Shown here piece by piece: positions 27,542 through 36,405 of a stretch of DNA of 64,000 nt. Location: assembly GCF_003600835.1 (NCBI RefSeq), contig NZ_NQYC01000001.1, positions 1,240,001 to 1,304,000 of the forward strand, read 5' to 3'. Each line of letters begins with the position of its first letter. Position 1 is the first letter of the stretch. Below the pieces are notes generated by a model, which saw only the letters and a program-made list of their open reading frames with translations, was not told the DNA's origin and searched no databases. The position numbers and the translations under genes were made by a program. This DNA comes from Bacillus sp. PK3_68 (GTDB lineage Bacteria > Bacillota > Bacilli > Bacillales > Domibacillaceae).

Positions 27542-28489
27542 TTAAGCAGCGACATCCCGCTTTGCAAATGTGGTAAATGCCAACAACTGAAAGAGGATAT
27601 AATACACGGCAAGCACAGCTAGTGAAAAACCAGGCGTCATGCCTTCCACGAGCGGCTGCCCACTTTCAAATTGCATTAAATTTGTATTGGCAAACAGTAA
27701 ATATTTGGCCCATTCATATTTCATCGCAATAATCATTGTCACATTCATGCCGACAAACAACAGGAATAAAGACATGCCGATAGCAAGCGAGCTGCTGCGG
27801 AATACGGCTGAAATCATAAACGCCATGGTGGCAAGCATAAACACATCGACGGACTTTAATACATACACTTTCAACAAGTAAAGGAACATGCTTTGTTCAA
27901 CGACTTTCCCGCCTTCGTAGGCCAGGTGGGCAGATTCTCCGGAAGTGCCAAACAAGACAGCGCCAATCAGCGCAGATACAAGAAAGAGCACGGATATCAT
28001 AAATAAACCGAACAGCACAACTGCCAAGTATTTAGAAAACAAAATTTTTGTGCGGCTGATTGGGCGGATCAGCAATAGCTTCACTGTTCCCCATGTGTAT
28101 TCACTTGCAACAATTCCTCCTGCAATGATAATCATAAATAATCCTGCAAAGCTTAATAGATCACTGTTTCCTTCGATAAAAGACAGCATGTTTGTTTTTG
28201 TATCAATAGGTACATTATGCTCAAGTCGATAATCATTTACTTTTATTTGTCCCTGTAAGTATTCCTTACGATCTTTTGACATGCCCGTATCTTCTTGTAA
28301 TTCTTTTTCATAACCAGCCGTTTCCGCCTTGATTATTTGTTGCCAGTCTGGCGTCTCTTTCTGCCGGCTCTCATCATACTTTGTAAAGCCGGCAAATGTA
28401 CCTGCCATGAGAATTAGCAACCCGATCATGACATAGGTGCCAGGCCGTTTAAAAATCTTAATCCACTCGTTTTGAATTAAGCGTACCAT
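27542..28489 (-). CDS. yhcI: ABC transporter permease, YhcI-like
   Basis: 315-residue ABC-2 type permease with six helices: one near the N-terminus (GTYVMIGLLILMAGTFAG), a long extracytoplasmic loop of about 85 residues rich in charge, then a group of five. WGTVKLLLIRPISRTKILFSKYL is the cytoplasmic coupling segment. The ATG overlaps the stop of the upstream ATPase by one base (TAATG). Gene order, sizes and domain types equal those of B. subtilis yhcE-yhcF-yhcG-yhcH-yhcI, where this is the last gene. The substrate is unknown. Confidence 0.85.
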   Translation of the reverse strand: MVRLIQNEWIKIFKRPGTYVMIGLLILMAGTFAGFTKYDESRQKETPDWQQIIKAETAGYEKELQEDTGMSKDRKEYLQGQIKVNDYRLEHNVPIDTKTNMLSFIEGNSDLLSFAGLFMIIIAGGIVASEYTWGTVKLLLIRPISRTKILFSKYLAVVLFGLFMISVLFLVSALIGAVLFGTSGESAHLAYEGGKVVEQSMFLYLLKVYVLKSVDVFMLATMAFMISAVFRSSSLAIGMSLFLLFVGMNVTMIIAMKYEWAKYLLFANTNLMQFESGQPLVEGMTPGFSLAVLAVYYILFQLLAFTTFAKRDVAA

Positions 28490-29409
28490 TAGCTCACCGC
28501 CCCTTGCTTTTCTGTTATTTCTAAGAACCTTTCTTCCAGTGTTTTAGACAGTTGCTTGGCTTCATATACCTTTATATTCTTTGAAACAAGCAGACTAATC
28601 ACTTCTGGAATTTGTTCTTTGTTTGCTTCAATGGATAAACAGCTTTCCGATATTTTTATTTGGGCGCCTTGGAAGGAAGCGGATAGTAATTTAGCTGCTG
28701 TTTCTACATGATTTACTTCTATTGAGTAAATTTCACGTCCGTCATCTACCCAGTCATGGACTGATTGGACATTAATTAAGCGCCCCTTTTGGATAATACC
28801 AATCCTGTCACACATCATCTCCATTTCTGACAACAAGTGGCTTGATACGATAACCGCCATTCCTTCTTTCTCTGCTAAATCACGGATATACTGGCGAATC
28901 TCTTTTATACCAGCAGGGTCAAGTCCATTTGTCGGCTCATCCAGAATGAGAATTTTTGGTTTGTGGAGAAGAGATTGGGCAATACCAAGACGCTGACGCA
29001 TGCCGAGCGAATATGTTTTTACTTTGTCATGGATGCGGTCACTGAGCCCGACAAGCTCAATGACTTCGTCGATTCTTTCTTTCGTTATCCCTTTTTGCAT
29101 GCGGGCATATTGTTGCAAGTTTTGATAGCCGCTTAAAAACTTATACATTTCAGGGTTTTCCACGATAGCCCCAATATGGCTCACAGCTTTCTCAAAGTCT
29201 TTTTGAATGCTGTGCCCACAAATGACAATGTCTCCTTCTGTCAATTTCATCAGCCCAACAATCATCCGAATAGTTGTTGTTTTGCCGGCTCCATTCGGAC
29301 CGAGAAAACCAAATACTTCCCCTCCCTGTATTGTGAAACTTAATGAATCAATGATTTTTTTCCCCTTAATGATTTTGGAAACGTTTTTTAATTCTACTAA
29401 TGCAGTCAT
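28489..29409 (-). CDS. yhcH: ABC transporter ATP-binding protein, YhcH-like
   Basis: 306-residue ATPase of the BcrA-type subfamily. Walker A is GPNGAGKTT near residue 37, Q-loop VENPEMY, signature YSLGMRQRLGIAQ, Walker B LILDEPTNGLDPAG, and switch histidine in SSHLLSEME. The extra C-terminal region of about 85 residues is common in this subfamily. It pairs with the permease that overlaps it. TTAGGGGGT-type sequence (AGGGGGTTAGTTC) precedes the ATG. Confidence 0.88.
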   Translation of the reverse strand: MTALVELKNVSKIIKGKKIIDSLSFTIQGGEVFGFLGPNGAGKTTTIRMIVGLMKLTEGDIVICGHSIQKDFEKAVSHIGAIVENPEMYKFLSGYQNLQQYARMQKGITKERIDEVIELVGLSDRIHDKVKTYSLGMRQRLGIAQSLLHKPKILILDEPTNGLDPAGIKEIRQYIRDLAEKEGMAVIVSSHLLSEMEMMCDRIGIIQKGRLINVQSVHDWVDDGREIYSIEVNHVETAAKLLSASFQGAQIKISESCLSIEANKEQIPEVISLLVSKNIKVYEAKQLSKTLEERFLEITEKQGAVS

Positions 29410-29420
29410 GAACTAACCCC

Positions 29421-30110
29421 CTATTGGTAATTCTTTTTCAGCCATTGCAATACTGACAGCCCTTCTTCTTCCCGAAGCTCCTCTACGTGGCAGCGGGCAC
29501 GCACTTTTCCCTCATCTAAAATAACTGCTTCTTCCAAAACTGGCTCAATCTCTGTAATTTCATGAGTAGTGATAATAACCGTCTGTTCACCAAAATCAAT
29601 AAAAGAAACGAGTCCTTTTACGATCGTGTCTCTTACCATCGGATCAAGCCCTAAAAAAGGTTCATCCAATAAAAGGACTGGAGCCTCACGTGAAAGAACA
29701 AGCAGCAGCTTCAGCCGTCCCTGCTGGCCTTTTGACAGTTTTTTCACTTTTTGATGACGCTCAAGCTGCATAAACTGAATCAGTTCTTCCGCTTTATTCA
29801 TTGAGAAATCGTTATATTGAGAAGCAAAAAACTGAATCATTTGTTCCACGGTCAGTCCCGGATAAATCATTCCTTCACTCGCAAGATAAGCTACATCTTG
29901 AGCAATGTAACGATCTACCTCCCGCCCGTTAATCATTACCTCGCCTTTTGTAGGAAATACGAGACCTGCCGCCATTTTCATCATCGTTGATTTTCCACTG
30001 CCATTTGGCCCTAGAATGCCATATATTTTCCCTTTCTCAAACTGAAGGTTAATGTCATCCAAAGCTTTTCTCTTACCGTACTCTTTCGTGACATTTCGCA
30101 ATTCAATCAT
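29421..30110 (-). CDS. yhcG: ABC transporter ATP-binding protein, YhcG-like
   Basis: 229-residue ATPase with Walker A GPNGSGKST, signature KKLSKGQQGRLKLLL, Walker B LLLDEPFLGLDPMV and switch TTHEITEIE. The FASQYNDFS segment is typical of the YtrB/YhcG group that partners with YtrA-type GntR regulators. Its start overlaps the end of the regulator gene by 8 nt. It probably works with the YhcE-like permease encoded first in the operon. Confidence 0.87.
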   Translation of the reverse strand: MIELRNVTKEYGKRKALDDINLQFEKGKIYGILGPNGSGKSTMMKMAAGLVFPTKGEVMINGREVDRYIAQDVAYLASEGMIYPGLTVEQMIQFFASQYNDFSMNKAEELIQFMQLERHQKVKKLSKGQQGRLKLLLVLSREAPVLLLDEPFLGLDPMVRDTIVKGLVSFIDFGEQTVIITTHEITEIEPVLEEAVILDEGKVRARCHVEELREEEGLSVLQWLKKNYQ

Positions 30111-30486
30111 TGCCGGCTGTCCCCTTTCCCGATAAAAATTGTTCCACTGCTTCTGCGATCTCGCCGTCTTCTACACCAATCCCTCGCATATTCTGTATAA
30201 AAGTTTCGATCATCTCCCGCTGAATCTCTACTCTTAGCTGCCTTTTCATCTCGCTTTGTTCAGTCATAAACGTTCCCTGCCCTCTCCTCGTTTCTACTAC
30301 GCCCATGCGTTCCAACTCTCCATATGTTCGTTGTATTGTATTTGGATTAACACCCGACTGAATAGCCATCTCTCTTACAGATGGCAGCTTCTCACCCGGG
30401 CTGACCTCGCCACGGACAAATTGCTGAATGATCCGGTCAGCAATTTGCCGATAGATCGGTTTCGATGTTTTGAATTCTTCTGTCAT
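30103..30486 (-). CDS. yhcF: GntR-family repressor (YtrA subfamily), YhcF-like
   Basis: 127 residues: an N-terminal winged helix (PIYRQIADRIIQQFVRGEV, KLPSVREMAIQSGVNPNTIQRTY, VVETRRGQGTFM) and a short C-terminal helical arm of about 50 residues. The short arm is the mark of the YtrA subfamily, whose genes are usually autoregulated together with ABC transporters. The inverted repeats at 31290-31330 over the operon promoter are the likely binding site. The gene overlaps yhcG by 8 nt. Confidence 0.9.
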   Translation of the reverse strand: MTEEFKTSKPIYRQIADRIIQQFVRGEVSPGEKLPSVREMAIQSGVNPNTIQRTYGELERMGVVETRRGQGTFMTEQSEMKRQLRVEIQREMIETFIQNMRGIGVEDGEIAEAVEQFLSGKGTAGND

Positions 30487-30489
30487 GTT

Positions 30490-31266
30490 TTACACCTCTA
30501 CTTTTCGATTGAGCAGCCAGGCAGCAGCTAAAAACAAAGCAACATGAAGGAGAATGGAAAAAATAACCGGCCATATTTGAACAGCACCGTTCTCAATAGA
30601 GAAATGCATTCCGCCTACTCCCCATGCTCTCGCACCGGATTCACCGATATTTACAGTCCAACTTTCAAACCACTTTTGAACAAATGGTACTTGCAACAGC
30701 TTTGCTGTTATCCACTGGAGAAAGACATAGACGGCAATCACAACGAGCCAGCGTAATTTCTTGAATACCGGATAGGCGTTCAGCGAATGATACACCGCCC
30801 AAAGGAACAATCCCCAAACGGCAAAATATAAGGCTCCCGCTGTAAGGGCAATATTTAGCAAAAACCCTTCCCTGTAGGGCATCTGATTCTCGGGTGTATC
30901 AATAAAGCCTTGCGGCAAAGCAATGTTCAATGAAATGAGCGCCAGAACATCTGTTAGAACTAAAGAAACAATAAAAGCAGCAACTGCCACCAAGATTTTG
31001 GAAAGCAGCAGCTTTACACCGCCTGCTCTACTATGCAGCCAATACTGCCCTTTCTCCTCCGCCCTCAGCAAGATCATTTCCGCAATCGGCAAAAGCGCCA
31101 CATGAAAAAAGTAGATCATGAAGAGAAATGGAAAAACGAGAAAAAACTCTCCATAATAAACAGCAACTGCAAGGCCACAACCATATACTGCCAATACAAG
31201 AATCAGCCATAGCCAAAAATAATTTCTAATCAATAAAAAGTCTTTTCTTAACAGTCCTTGAAACAT
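30490..31266 (-). CDS. yhcE: ABC-type membrane protein, YhcE-like
   Basis: 258-residue membrane protein with about six helices (FWLWLILVLAVYGCGLAVAV; FLFMIYFFHVALLPIAEMIL; GALYFAVWGLFLWAVY and others), no ATPase motif. First gene of the operon, directly after the operator. It matches YhcE by position, size and topology, though detailed sequence similarity cannot be tested here. The ATG follows GGGGGGATCGTTA. Four nt separate it from the regulator gene. Confidence 0.82.
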   Translation of the reverse strand: MFQGLLRKDFLLIRNYFWLWLILVLAVYGCGLAVAVYYGEFFLVFPFLFMIYFFHVALLPIAEMILLRAEEKGQYWLHSRAGGVKLLLSKILVAVAAFIVSLVLTDVLALISLNIALPQGFIDTPENQMPYREGFLLNIALTAGALYFAVWGLFLWAVYHSLNAYPVFKKLRWLVVIAVYVFLQWITAKLLQVPFVQKWFESWTVNIGESGARAWGVGGMHFSIENGAVQIWPVIFSILLHVALFLAAAWLLNRKVEV

Positions 31267-31289
31267 TAACGATCCCCCCGTGTATCGGT

Positions 31290-31330
31290 GTTCTAGTTAG
31301 ATAGTACACTAGAACATTGACACTGTCAAT
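31290..31330 (-). promoter_or_regulatory. Promoter and double-palindrome operator of the yhc-like operon
   Basis: TTGACA (31329-31324) and TACTAT (31306-31301) are spaced by 17 nt. GTTCTAGT (31290-31297) and ACTAGAAC (31308-31315) form an inverted repeat with a 10-nt centre covering the -10. ATTGACACTGTCAAT (31316-31330) is a perfect 15-bp palindrome covering the -35. The GntR regulator encoded second in the operon is the likely ligand. Confidence 0.78.
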
Positions 31331-31352
31331 TCCCATTTCCTGTTTTTTCTCA

Positions 31353-31384
31353 TAAAAAAAGCCACCCTGTCTTTCTAGGGTGGC
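31353..31384 (-). terminator. Terminator of tcdA
   Basis: On the minus strand GCCACCCT pairs with AGGGTGGC and is followed by TTTTTTTA. It lies about 160 nt past the tcdA stop. Confidence 0.8.
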
Positions 31385-31429
31385 TCTCCTATTAACGATA
31401 ATAAGTCAATGAGCGGAAGGAGACTTCCT

Positions 31430-31519
31430 TTGATTAGAAAAAACCTCTTTCTGCTCTGTATTATGCTTTTACCTACTTCTGCCTTGCTGCCGACCGTTTC
31501 TCATTTTTACTCTCTCTAG
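31430..31519 (+). CDS. Possible 29-residue secreted or membrane peptide
   Basis: A TTG-started frame with AAGGAG 7 nt upstream. The product would be basic then hydrophobic (MIRKNLFLLCIMLLPTSALL, then PTVSHFYSL), like a signal peptide. It lies between two minus-strand units and has no homologue that I know. No clear promoter is visible. It may be chance. Confidence 0.22.
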   Translation: MIRKNLFLLCIMLLPTSALLPTVSHFYSL

Positions 31520-31545
31520 CCATAACGGTATTAGAAAGAAAGAGC

Positions 31546-32319
31546 TTATATTTGCTTTTCATCATTTACACGAGTAATTTTAATGTCTTTTAATAACTCT
31601 CTTACCACATAGCTGGCCATGACCAATCCGCAAACAGAAGGAACAAATGCATTAGAGGCAGGAGGCATTTTCGCTTTGCGAATCTCCGCTTGATCATTGC
31701 CAACTATCTTGCGAACATCCTCACGAATAACAATGGGACTTTCATCAGAAAATACAACCGGGATGCCTTTACGGATTCCTTCTTTTCTTAGACGAGTACG
31801 AATCACCTTAGCGATAGGGTCCGTGTGAGTCTTTGAGATATCCGTAATTTGAAAGCGCGTTGGGTCCATTTTATTAGCTGCCCCCATGCTCGAAATGATT
31901 GGAATGTTGCGTTTCAGGCATTCTTTCATTAAATGGATTTTATAAGAAATCGTATCAGAGGCATCAACCACAAAGTCCAAGTCATACTTAAAGAACTCTT
32001 CATAGGTTTCTTCTGTATAAAACATATTGAGCGTAATGACTTCACATTCCGGATTAATGTCAGCAATTCGCTGCTTCATTACTTCTGCCTTTGGCTGGCC
32101 AATTGTTGACAGCAAAGCGGGCAGTTGACGGTTCACATTAGTAATATCAATGGTGTCTTTGTCTACGAGTACTAGACGTCCTACCCCTGAACGAGCCAGT
32201 GCTTCCACAGAAAAGGAGCCAACCCCGCCGATACCGAGAATAGCGACGGTACTATTTTTTAAAATGTCGAGCCCTTCTTGACCGAAGGCAAGTTCATTAC
32301 GTGAAAATTGATGCAACAT
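31546..32319 (-). CDS. tcdA: tRNA threonylcarbamoyladenosine dehydratase (TcdA/YrvM)
   Basis: E1-like ATP-dependent enzyme that cyclises t6A-37 to ct6A in tRNA. The 257 residues start MLHQFSRNELAFGQEG. The nucleotide site is ILGIGGVGSFSVEALARSGVG; the ThiF/MoeB-type arginine and aspartate lie in DKDTIDITNVNRQ and VDASDTISYK. The ATG at 32319 has GGAGTG 11 nt upstream; a GTG four codons earlier touches that site. It is followed by its terminator and preceded by the 6S RNA gene, the arrangement known from B. subtilis (yrvM-ssrSA-aspS). Confidence 0.93.
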   Translation of the reverse strand: MLHQFSRNELAFGQEGLDILKNSTVAILGIGGVGSFSVEALARSGVGRLVLVDKDTIDITNVNRQLPALLSTIGQPKAEVMKQRIADINPECEVITLNMFYTEETYEEFFKYDLDFVVDASDTISYKIHLMKECLKRNIPIISSMGAANKMDPTRFQITDISKTHTDPIAKVIRTRLRKEGIRKGIPVVFSDESPIVIREDVRKIVGNDQAEIRKAKMPPASNAFVPSVCGLVMASYVVRELLKDIKITRVNDEKQI

Positions 32320-32423
32320 GAATAGGATCACTCCATAACTTTAATAATATATTCTTATCTTTTCAGATAGGAATAATCTTACTTGAAAAGATACATTCAT
32401 TCAATGTTTTCCCCATTATATAC

Positions 32424-32455
32424 ATAAAAAAAACAGCCTCTTGATCAGAGGCTGT
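32424..32455 (-). terminator. Terminator after the 6S RNA gene
   Basis: ACAGCCTCT and AGAGGCTGT with a 5-nt loop, then T7 on the minus strand (32432-32426). Confidence 0.85.
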
Positions 32456-32469
32456 CGGTTATTTTAGAC

Positions 32470-32670
32470 ACAGAGGGGAAATCCCGATCGTGCCGTCCTA
32501 TAAATCTATATGTTTTGAACCCGCTCTAGGCAGGTGGGTGCCCTGCAGTAAAATTTGTAAGTCCTCGCGAAGGAGGCATGTACGCCATTTACAAACCCGA
32601 GCTCCCGTAACATACATTGTTCGGTCAAAACAGATAGTGAAAATAAACGGACACATCAGGACTTCCCTTC
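32470..32670 (-). ncRNA. ssrSA: 6S RNA (6S-1 type)
   Basis: Binds sigma-A RNA polymerase holoenzyme as a promoter mimic and lowers housekeeping transcription in stationary phase. On the minus strand it starts near GGGAAGTCCTGATGTGT, which closely resembles the 5' end of B. subtilis 6S-1, and contains the conserved GCTCGGGTTTGTAAATGGCG. The 5' GGGAAGTCC..GAT pairs with ATC..GGGATTTCCC at the 3' end as the closing helix. The position between tcdA and aspS is conserved. Ends are estimated to within about 10 nt. Confidence 0.92.
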
Positions 32671-32679
32671 GTTGAAATT

Positions 32680-32708
32680 ATAATAACATACGTAAATAAT
32701 GTTTTCAA
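32680..32708 (-). promoter_or_regulatory. Promoter of 6S RNA
   Basis: TTGAAA (32708-32703) and TATTAT (32685-32680), 17-nt spacer, leading to the 6S 5' end about 8-12 nt downstream. Confidence 0.7.
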
Positions 32709-32734
32709 CTTTCAATTGTCTAAATATTTAAAAA

Positions 32735-34510
32735 TCACTTTTTCGCTGTTTGACGAATAGCTAAATGCAATTCCTCCAGTTGGCCGGAGCTTACTTCACT
32801 CGGAGCATCCATTAAAAGATCGCTGGCACTCGCTGTTTTTGGGAAAGCAATCGTGTCGCGTAAGTTTGTGCGCCCTGCAAGCAGCATAACCATCCGATCA
32901 AGTCCGAGAGCAATCCCGCCATGAGGAGGAGTCCCATACTCAAACGCATCCAGCAAGAAACTAAATTGCTCTCTTGCTTCTTCCTTCGTAAAGCCAAGCA
33001 CTTCAAACATTTTTTCCTGGATATCACGCTCGAATATCCGAATAGAACCGCCGCCAAGCTCATACCCATTTAAAACAATATCATAAGCTTGTGCTCGTAC
33101 TTTTTCCGGTTCATCATTTAGGAGTGGCAAGTCTTCACGAACTGGCATTGTAAATGGATGATGAGCAGCAAAATAACGCTTTGCGTCCTCATCATACTCA
33201 AGAAGCGGCCAATCTGTCACCCACAGGAAATTAAATTTATTTTCATCGATTAAGCCAAGATCCTTTCCAAGCTTTAAACGAAGAGCGCCAAGGGCGTCGG
33301 CTACGATCGATTTTTTATCTGCCACAAATAGCAATAAGTCGCCTGCAGCCGCTTCTGCAGAAGAGATTAAACCATTTTGTTCTTCCTCGGAGAAGAATTT
33401 AGCGATTGGTCCCTTCAAGCCGTCTTCTTCCACTTTCATCCAGGCAAGCCCTTTTGCTCCGTATATAGCAGCGAACTCCGTTAATGCATCAATATCTTTA
33501 CGAGAGTAAATCGTTCCACCATTTTTAACGTTGAGGAGCTTAACTTGTCCACCGCTGGCAACAGCGCTAGCGAACACTTTAAAGCCTGAATCCTTTACTT
33601 GTTCAGACACATTGACTAATTCCATACCGAAGCGTGTATCCGGCTTATCGGAACCAAAGCGACTCATGGCCTCGTCATAGGTCATTCGCGGGAATGCCTC
33701 AGTTATTTCAATGCCTTTTACTCGCTTCAGCACACGTTTCAGCATTTCTTCTGCCATAGCCATAATATCTTCCTGGCTCATAAAACTTGCTTCAATATCG
33801 ATTTGTGTAAATTCCGGTTGACGGTCTGCTCGCAAATCTTCATCACGGAAACAGCGAGCAATTTGATAATAACGGTCAAATCCAGATACCATCAGCAGCT
33901 GCTTGAACAACTGTGGTGATTGTGGCAGCGCATAAAATTCTCCTCCGTGGACACGGCTCGGCACTAAATAATCACGCGCTCCTTCTGGTGTGCTCTTTGT
34001 CAAAATCGGTGTTTCTACATCAAGAAATCCTTCTTCATCAAGATAATCACGCACTGCTTTTGTCACATCGCTGCGCATTTTAAATGTTTCATACATCACT
34101 GGACGACGTAAATCCAGGTAGCGGTATTTCAAGCGAATGTCCTCAGACACTTCTGTCGCATCTTCAATTGGGAACGGAGGAGTTTTCGCCTCGCTTAAAA
34201 TCGTTATTTCATTTACTTTTATTTCAACTTTTCCAGTAGCAATGTTTTCATTAACTGTACTTTCGTCACGAGCGATGACTGTTCCTTGAATATCTAATAC
34301 ATATTCATTACGTACTTTTTCAGCTATAGCTAATGCTTCAGCAGATGTTTCGGGATCAAACACGATTTGTACAATGCCTGTGCGGTCGCGAAGATCGATA
34401 AAAATGACTCCGCCTAAATCTCTGCGGCGCTGTACCCATCCTTTTAAAGTGACGCTTTCACCAATTTGCTGCTCTGAAATTTTTCCACATTCATATGATC
34501 TGCCAAACAT
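32735..34510 (-). CDS. aspS: Aspartyl-tRNA synthetase
   Basis: Class IIb synthetase charging tRNA-Asp. The N-terminal OB-fold ([20 protein letters not shown]) binds the anticodon. Motif 2 is [16 protein letters not shown] and motif 3 [15 protein letters not shown]; a bacterial GAD insertion domain separates them. 591 residues matches bacterial AspRS. Its ATG overlaps the hisS stop by one base (TAATG), so it is translationally coupled and shares the upstream T-box. Confidence 0.97.
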   Translation of the reverse strand: MFGRSYECGKISEQQIGESVTLKGWVQRRRDLGGVIFIDLRDRTGIVQIVFDPETSAEALAIAEKVRNEYVLDIQGTVIARDESTVNENIATGKVEIKVNEITILSEAKTPPFPIEDATEVSEDIRLKYRYLDLRRPVMYETFKMRSDVTKAVRDYLDEEGFLDVETPILTKSTPEGARDYLVPSRVHGGEFYALPQSPQLFKQLLMVSGFDRYYQIARCFRDEDLRADRQPEFTQIDIEASFMSQEDIMAMAEEMLKRVLKRVKGIEITEAFPRMTYDEAMSRFGSDKPDTRFGMELVNVSEQVKDSGFKVFASAVASGGQVKLLNVKNGGTIYSRKDIDALTEFAAIYGAKGLAWMKVEEDGLKGPIAKFFSEEEQNGLISSAEAAAGDLLLFVADKKSIVADALGALRLKLGKDLGLIDENKFNFLWVTDWPLLEYDEDAKRYFAAHHPFTMPVREDLPLLNDEPEKVRAQAYDIVLNGYELGGGSIRIFERDIQEKMFEVLGFTKEEAREQFSFLLDAFEYGTPPHGGIALGLDRMVMLLAGRTNLRDTIAFPKTASASDLLMDAPSEVSSGQLEELHLAIRQTAKK

Positions 34511-35787
34511 TATTTTTCCTCCATTTTCTTTCTTAATGTCTCAACGAATTGGTCAAGCGTTATCTCTTGCTGCTCGCCAGTTTCCATGTCTTTTATATTG
34601 ATTTTATTTTCCTTTAGTTCATCTTCGCCTAAGATTGCCACAAACCTTGCATTTAAGCGGTCGGCCGCTTTAAATTGAGCCTTCATTTTTCTGTCTTGAT
34701 AGTCGCGTTCCGCCTTTATTCCTGCTTTTCGCAAGTCATGAACCAATTTAACCGTATGATCTCTCGCTTCTTCTCCTAAAGAAGCAACATAACAATCGAG
34801 ACGGTTGTCAGCTGTCCATTCGATCCCTTCTGCCTCCATGGCAGCTAGAAACCTTTCCATACTAAAAGCAAAACCGATACCAGGAACGTCCGGACCGCCC
34901 ATTTCACTAACGAGCCCGTTGTAACGCCCGCCACCGCACAAAGTTGTAATGGCACCAAACCCCTTTGCCCGGCTCATGATTTCGAAAGCTGTATGGTTAT
35001 AATAATCAAGGCCGCGAACGAGGGTGGGGTCGATCGTAAAATTGATGCCCAAAGCGGTTAAATAGCTTTGCACTTTTTCAAAATATGTACGGGAATACTC
35101 ATTTAAATAATCTAGAATAGATGGGGCTGACTTCATTAATTCATGATCCCGGTCTTTTTTACAATCAAGGATACGCATTGGGTTTTTTTCTAAGCGGCTT
35201 TGACAATCCTCACAAAACTCTCCAATCCGCGGTTGGAAATGTTGGATAAGCGCTTCTCTATGAGATACTCGACTCTCTTTATCGCCAAGGGAGTTGAGGA
35301 CAAGTTCAATGTCCTTTAATCCTGCTGATTGATAAATGTCCATAACAAGCGCCATTACTTCCGCATCAATCGCCGGATCTTCACTGCCAATCGCTTCCAC
35401 ACCAAACTGAACAAACTGACGATATCGTCCTGACTGCGGACGCTCATAGCGAAACATTGGTCCGTTATAATATAATTTAACCGGTTGGTTCGGGTCACCG
35501 AACATTTTATTTTCCACAAACGAACGAACAACAGCGGCTGTTCCTTCCGGGCGAAGAGTCAAGCTGCGGTCGCCACGATCAGTAAATGTATACATTTCTT
35601 TTTGCACGATGTCTGTTGTATCACCGACACTTCGTTGAAACAATTCTGTGTGTTCAAAAATCGGCGTCCGAATTTCTTTATATTGATAATTACGGCAAAT
35701 ATCTGTAGCAATCTTCTCAAGCTGCTGCCATTTCTCTACCGTTCCTGGCAAAATGTCCTGTGTGCCGCGCGGAATATTTACACTCAT
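34510..35787 (-). CDS. hisS: Histidyl-tRNA synthetase
   Basis: Class II synthetase charging tRNA-His. It starts [15 protein letters not shown]. Motif 2 is [13 protein letters not shown]; the histidine-specific signatures [14 protein letters not shown] and [10 protein letters not shown] follow, and the anticodon-binding domain is at the C-terminus. The ATG at 35787 follows AAGGAGGAAAAGGA, which gives 425 residues; the longer frame adds six residues lying in the ribosome binding site. It is the first gene of hisS-aspS under T-box control. Confidence 0.97.
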   Translation of the reverse strand: MSVNIPRGTQDILPGTVEKWQQLEKIATDICRNYQYKEIRTPIFEHTELFQRSVGDTTDIVQKEMYTFTDRGDRSLTLRPEGTAAVVRSFVENKMFGDPNQPVKLYYNGPMFRYERPQSGRYRQFVQFGVEAIGSEDPAIDAEVMALVMDIYQSAGLKDIELVLNSLGDKESRVSHREALIQHFQPRIGEFCEDCQSRLEKNPMRILDCKKDRDHELMKSAPSILDYLNEYSRTYFEKVQSYLTALGINFTIDPTLVRGLDYYNHTAFEIMSRAKGFGAITTLCGGGRYNGLVSEMGGPDVPGIGFAFSMERFLAAMEAEGIEWTADNRLDCYVASLGEEARDHTVKLVHDLRKAGIKAERDYQDRKMKAQFKAADRLNARFVAILGEDELKENKINIKDMETGEQQEITLDQFVETLRKKMEEK

Positions 35788-35832
35788 TTCCTTTTCCTCC
35801 TTCAATCAATTTTCAGGTGTTTTTTTCCAAAT

Positions 35833-36202
35833 AAAAAAACTCTTCATCCCTCCAAATAAGGGACGAGAGTTTCATTCCCGTGGTACCACCCTAGTTAAAG
35901 CGAACTTGTCGCTTTCACTTTTCCGATAACGCTTGGTCGCGTTTTCCCTTACTAAAAAACTTTTCTTTCAAGGAAAAACCTCCGGAGTGTTCCTTCATTA
36001 TGGTGCTGGCGGGAACAGCTTACAGCCATGGCTATTCCTCTCTGGACGTGCGATCCGTAATTACTTTTCTCCCTCATTGGTTTGATCATTCAATTGTCAG
36101 TAACAGCCAAACAGGTACTAACGCGTATGATAAGGCCCGGGAGACTTCTCTAGACAGTCTCCAACCGTACTACACGTACACCTTCCGCTTTTCAATATCA
36201 AT
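35833..36202 (-). promoter_or_regulatory. T-box riboswitch of hisS-aspS
   Basis: The antiterminator has AGGGTGGTACCACGGG and overlaps a terminator (AAACTCTCGTCCC ... GGGATGAAGAGTTTTTTT, 35872-35833). Stem I shows AGAGAGG, the GGCTGTAAGC region and GGAACACTCCGGAG, with a histidine codon CAC at 35989-35987 as probable specifier. The leader begins near 36202 and carries a fragment of the dispersed repeat in its first 65 nt. Confidence 0.92.
36138..36193 (-). repeat. Partial dispersed module in the hisS leader
   Basis: Ends CACCTTCCGCTTTTC on the plus strand, like other copies, and keeps the inner hairpin (GAGACT at 36141-36146 and AGTCTC at 36156-36161) followed by CAACCGTAC. About half a type I unit remains. 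On the transcribed strand it starts about 9 nt after the probable transcription start. Confidence 0.6.
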
Positions 36203-36208
36203 GTTCCT

Positions 36209-36237
36209 ATTATAAAAAACTTTACTGAAGCATTCAA
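36209..36237 (-). promoter_or_regulatory. Promoter of the hisS-aspS leader
   Basis: TTGAAT (36237-36232) and perfect TATAAT (36214-36209) with a 17-nt spacer; start expected near 36202. Confidence 0.85.
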
Positions 36238-36405
36238 GTTTCTTTTTCACAACTTTCCGCATATAGAAAGCTTTTTGACTGTTTTATCCTGAAAAGACGG
36301 ACCATTTTCTTAATTTTAGAAAAATCACGGAAAGAAACACCAAATCGTGAAAGAGATGCTAAAATAATACGTGAATTTATTTATCTTTTTTGAAGGCGGT
36401 GGATT

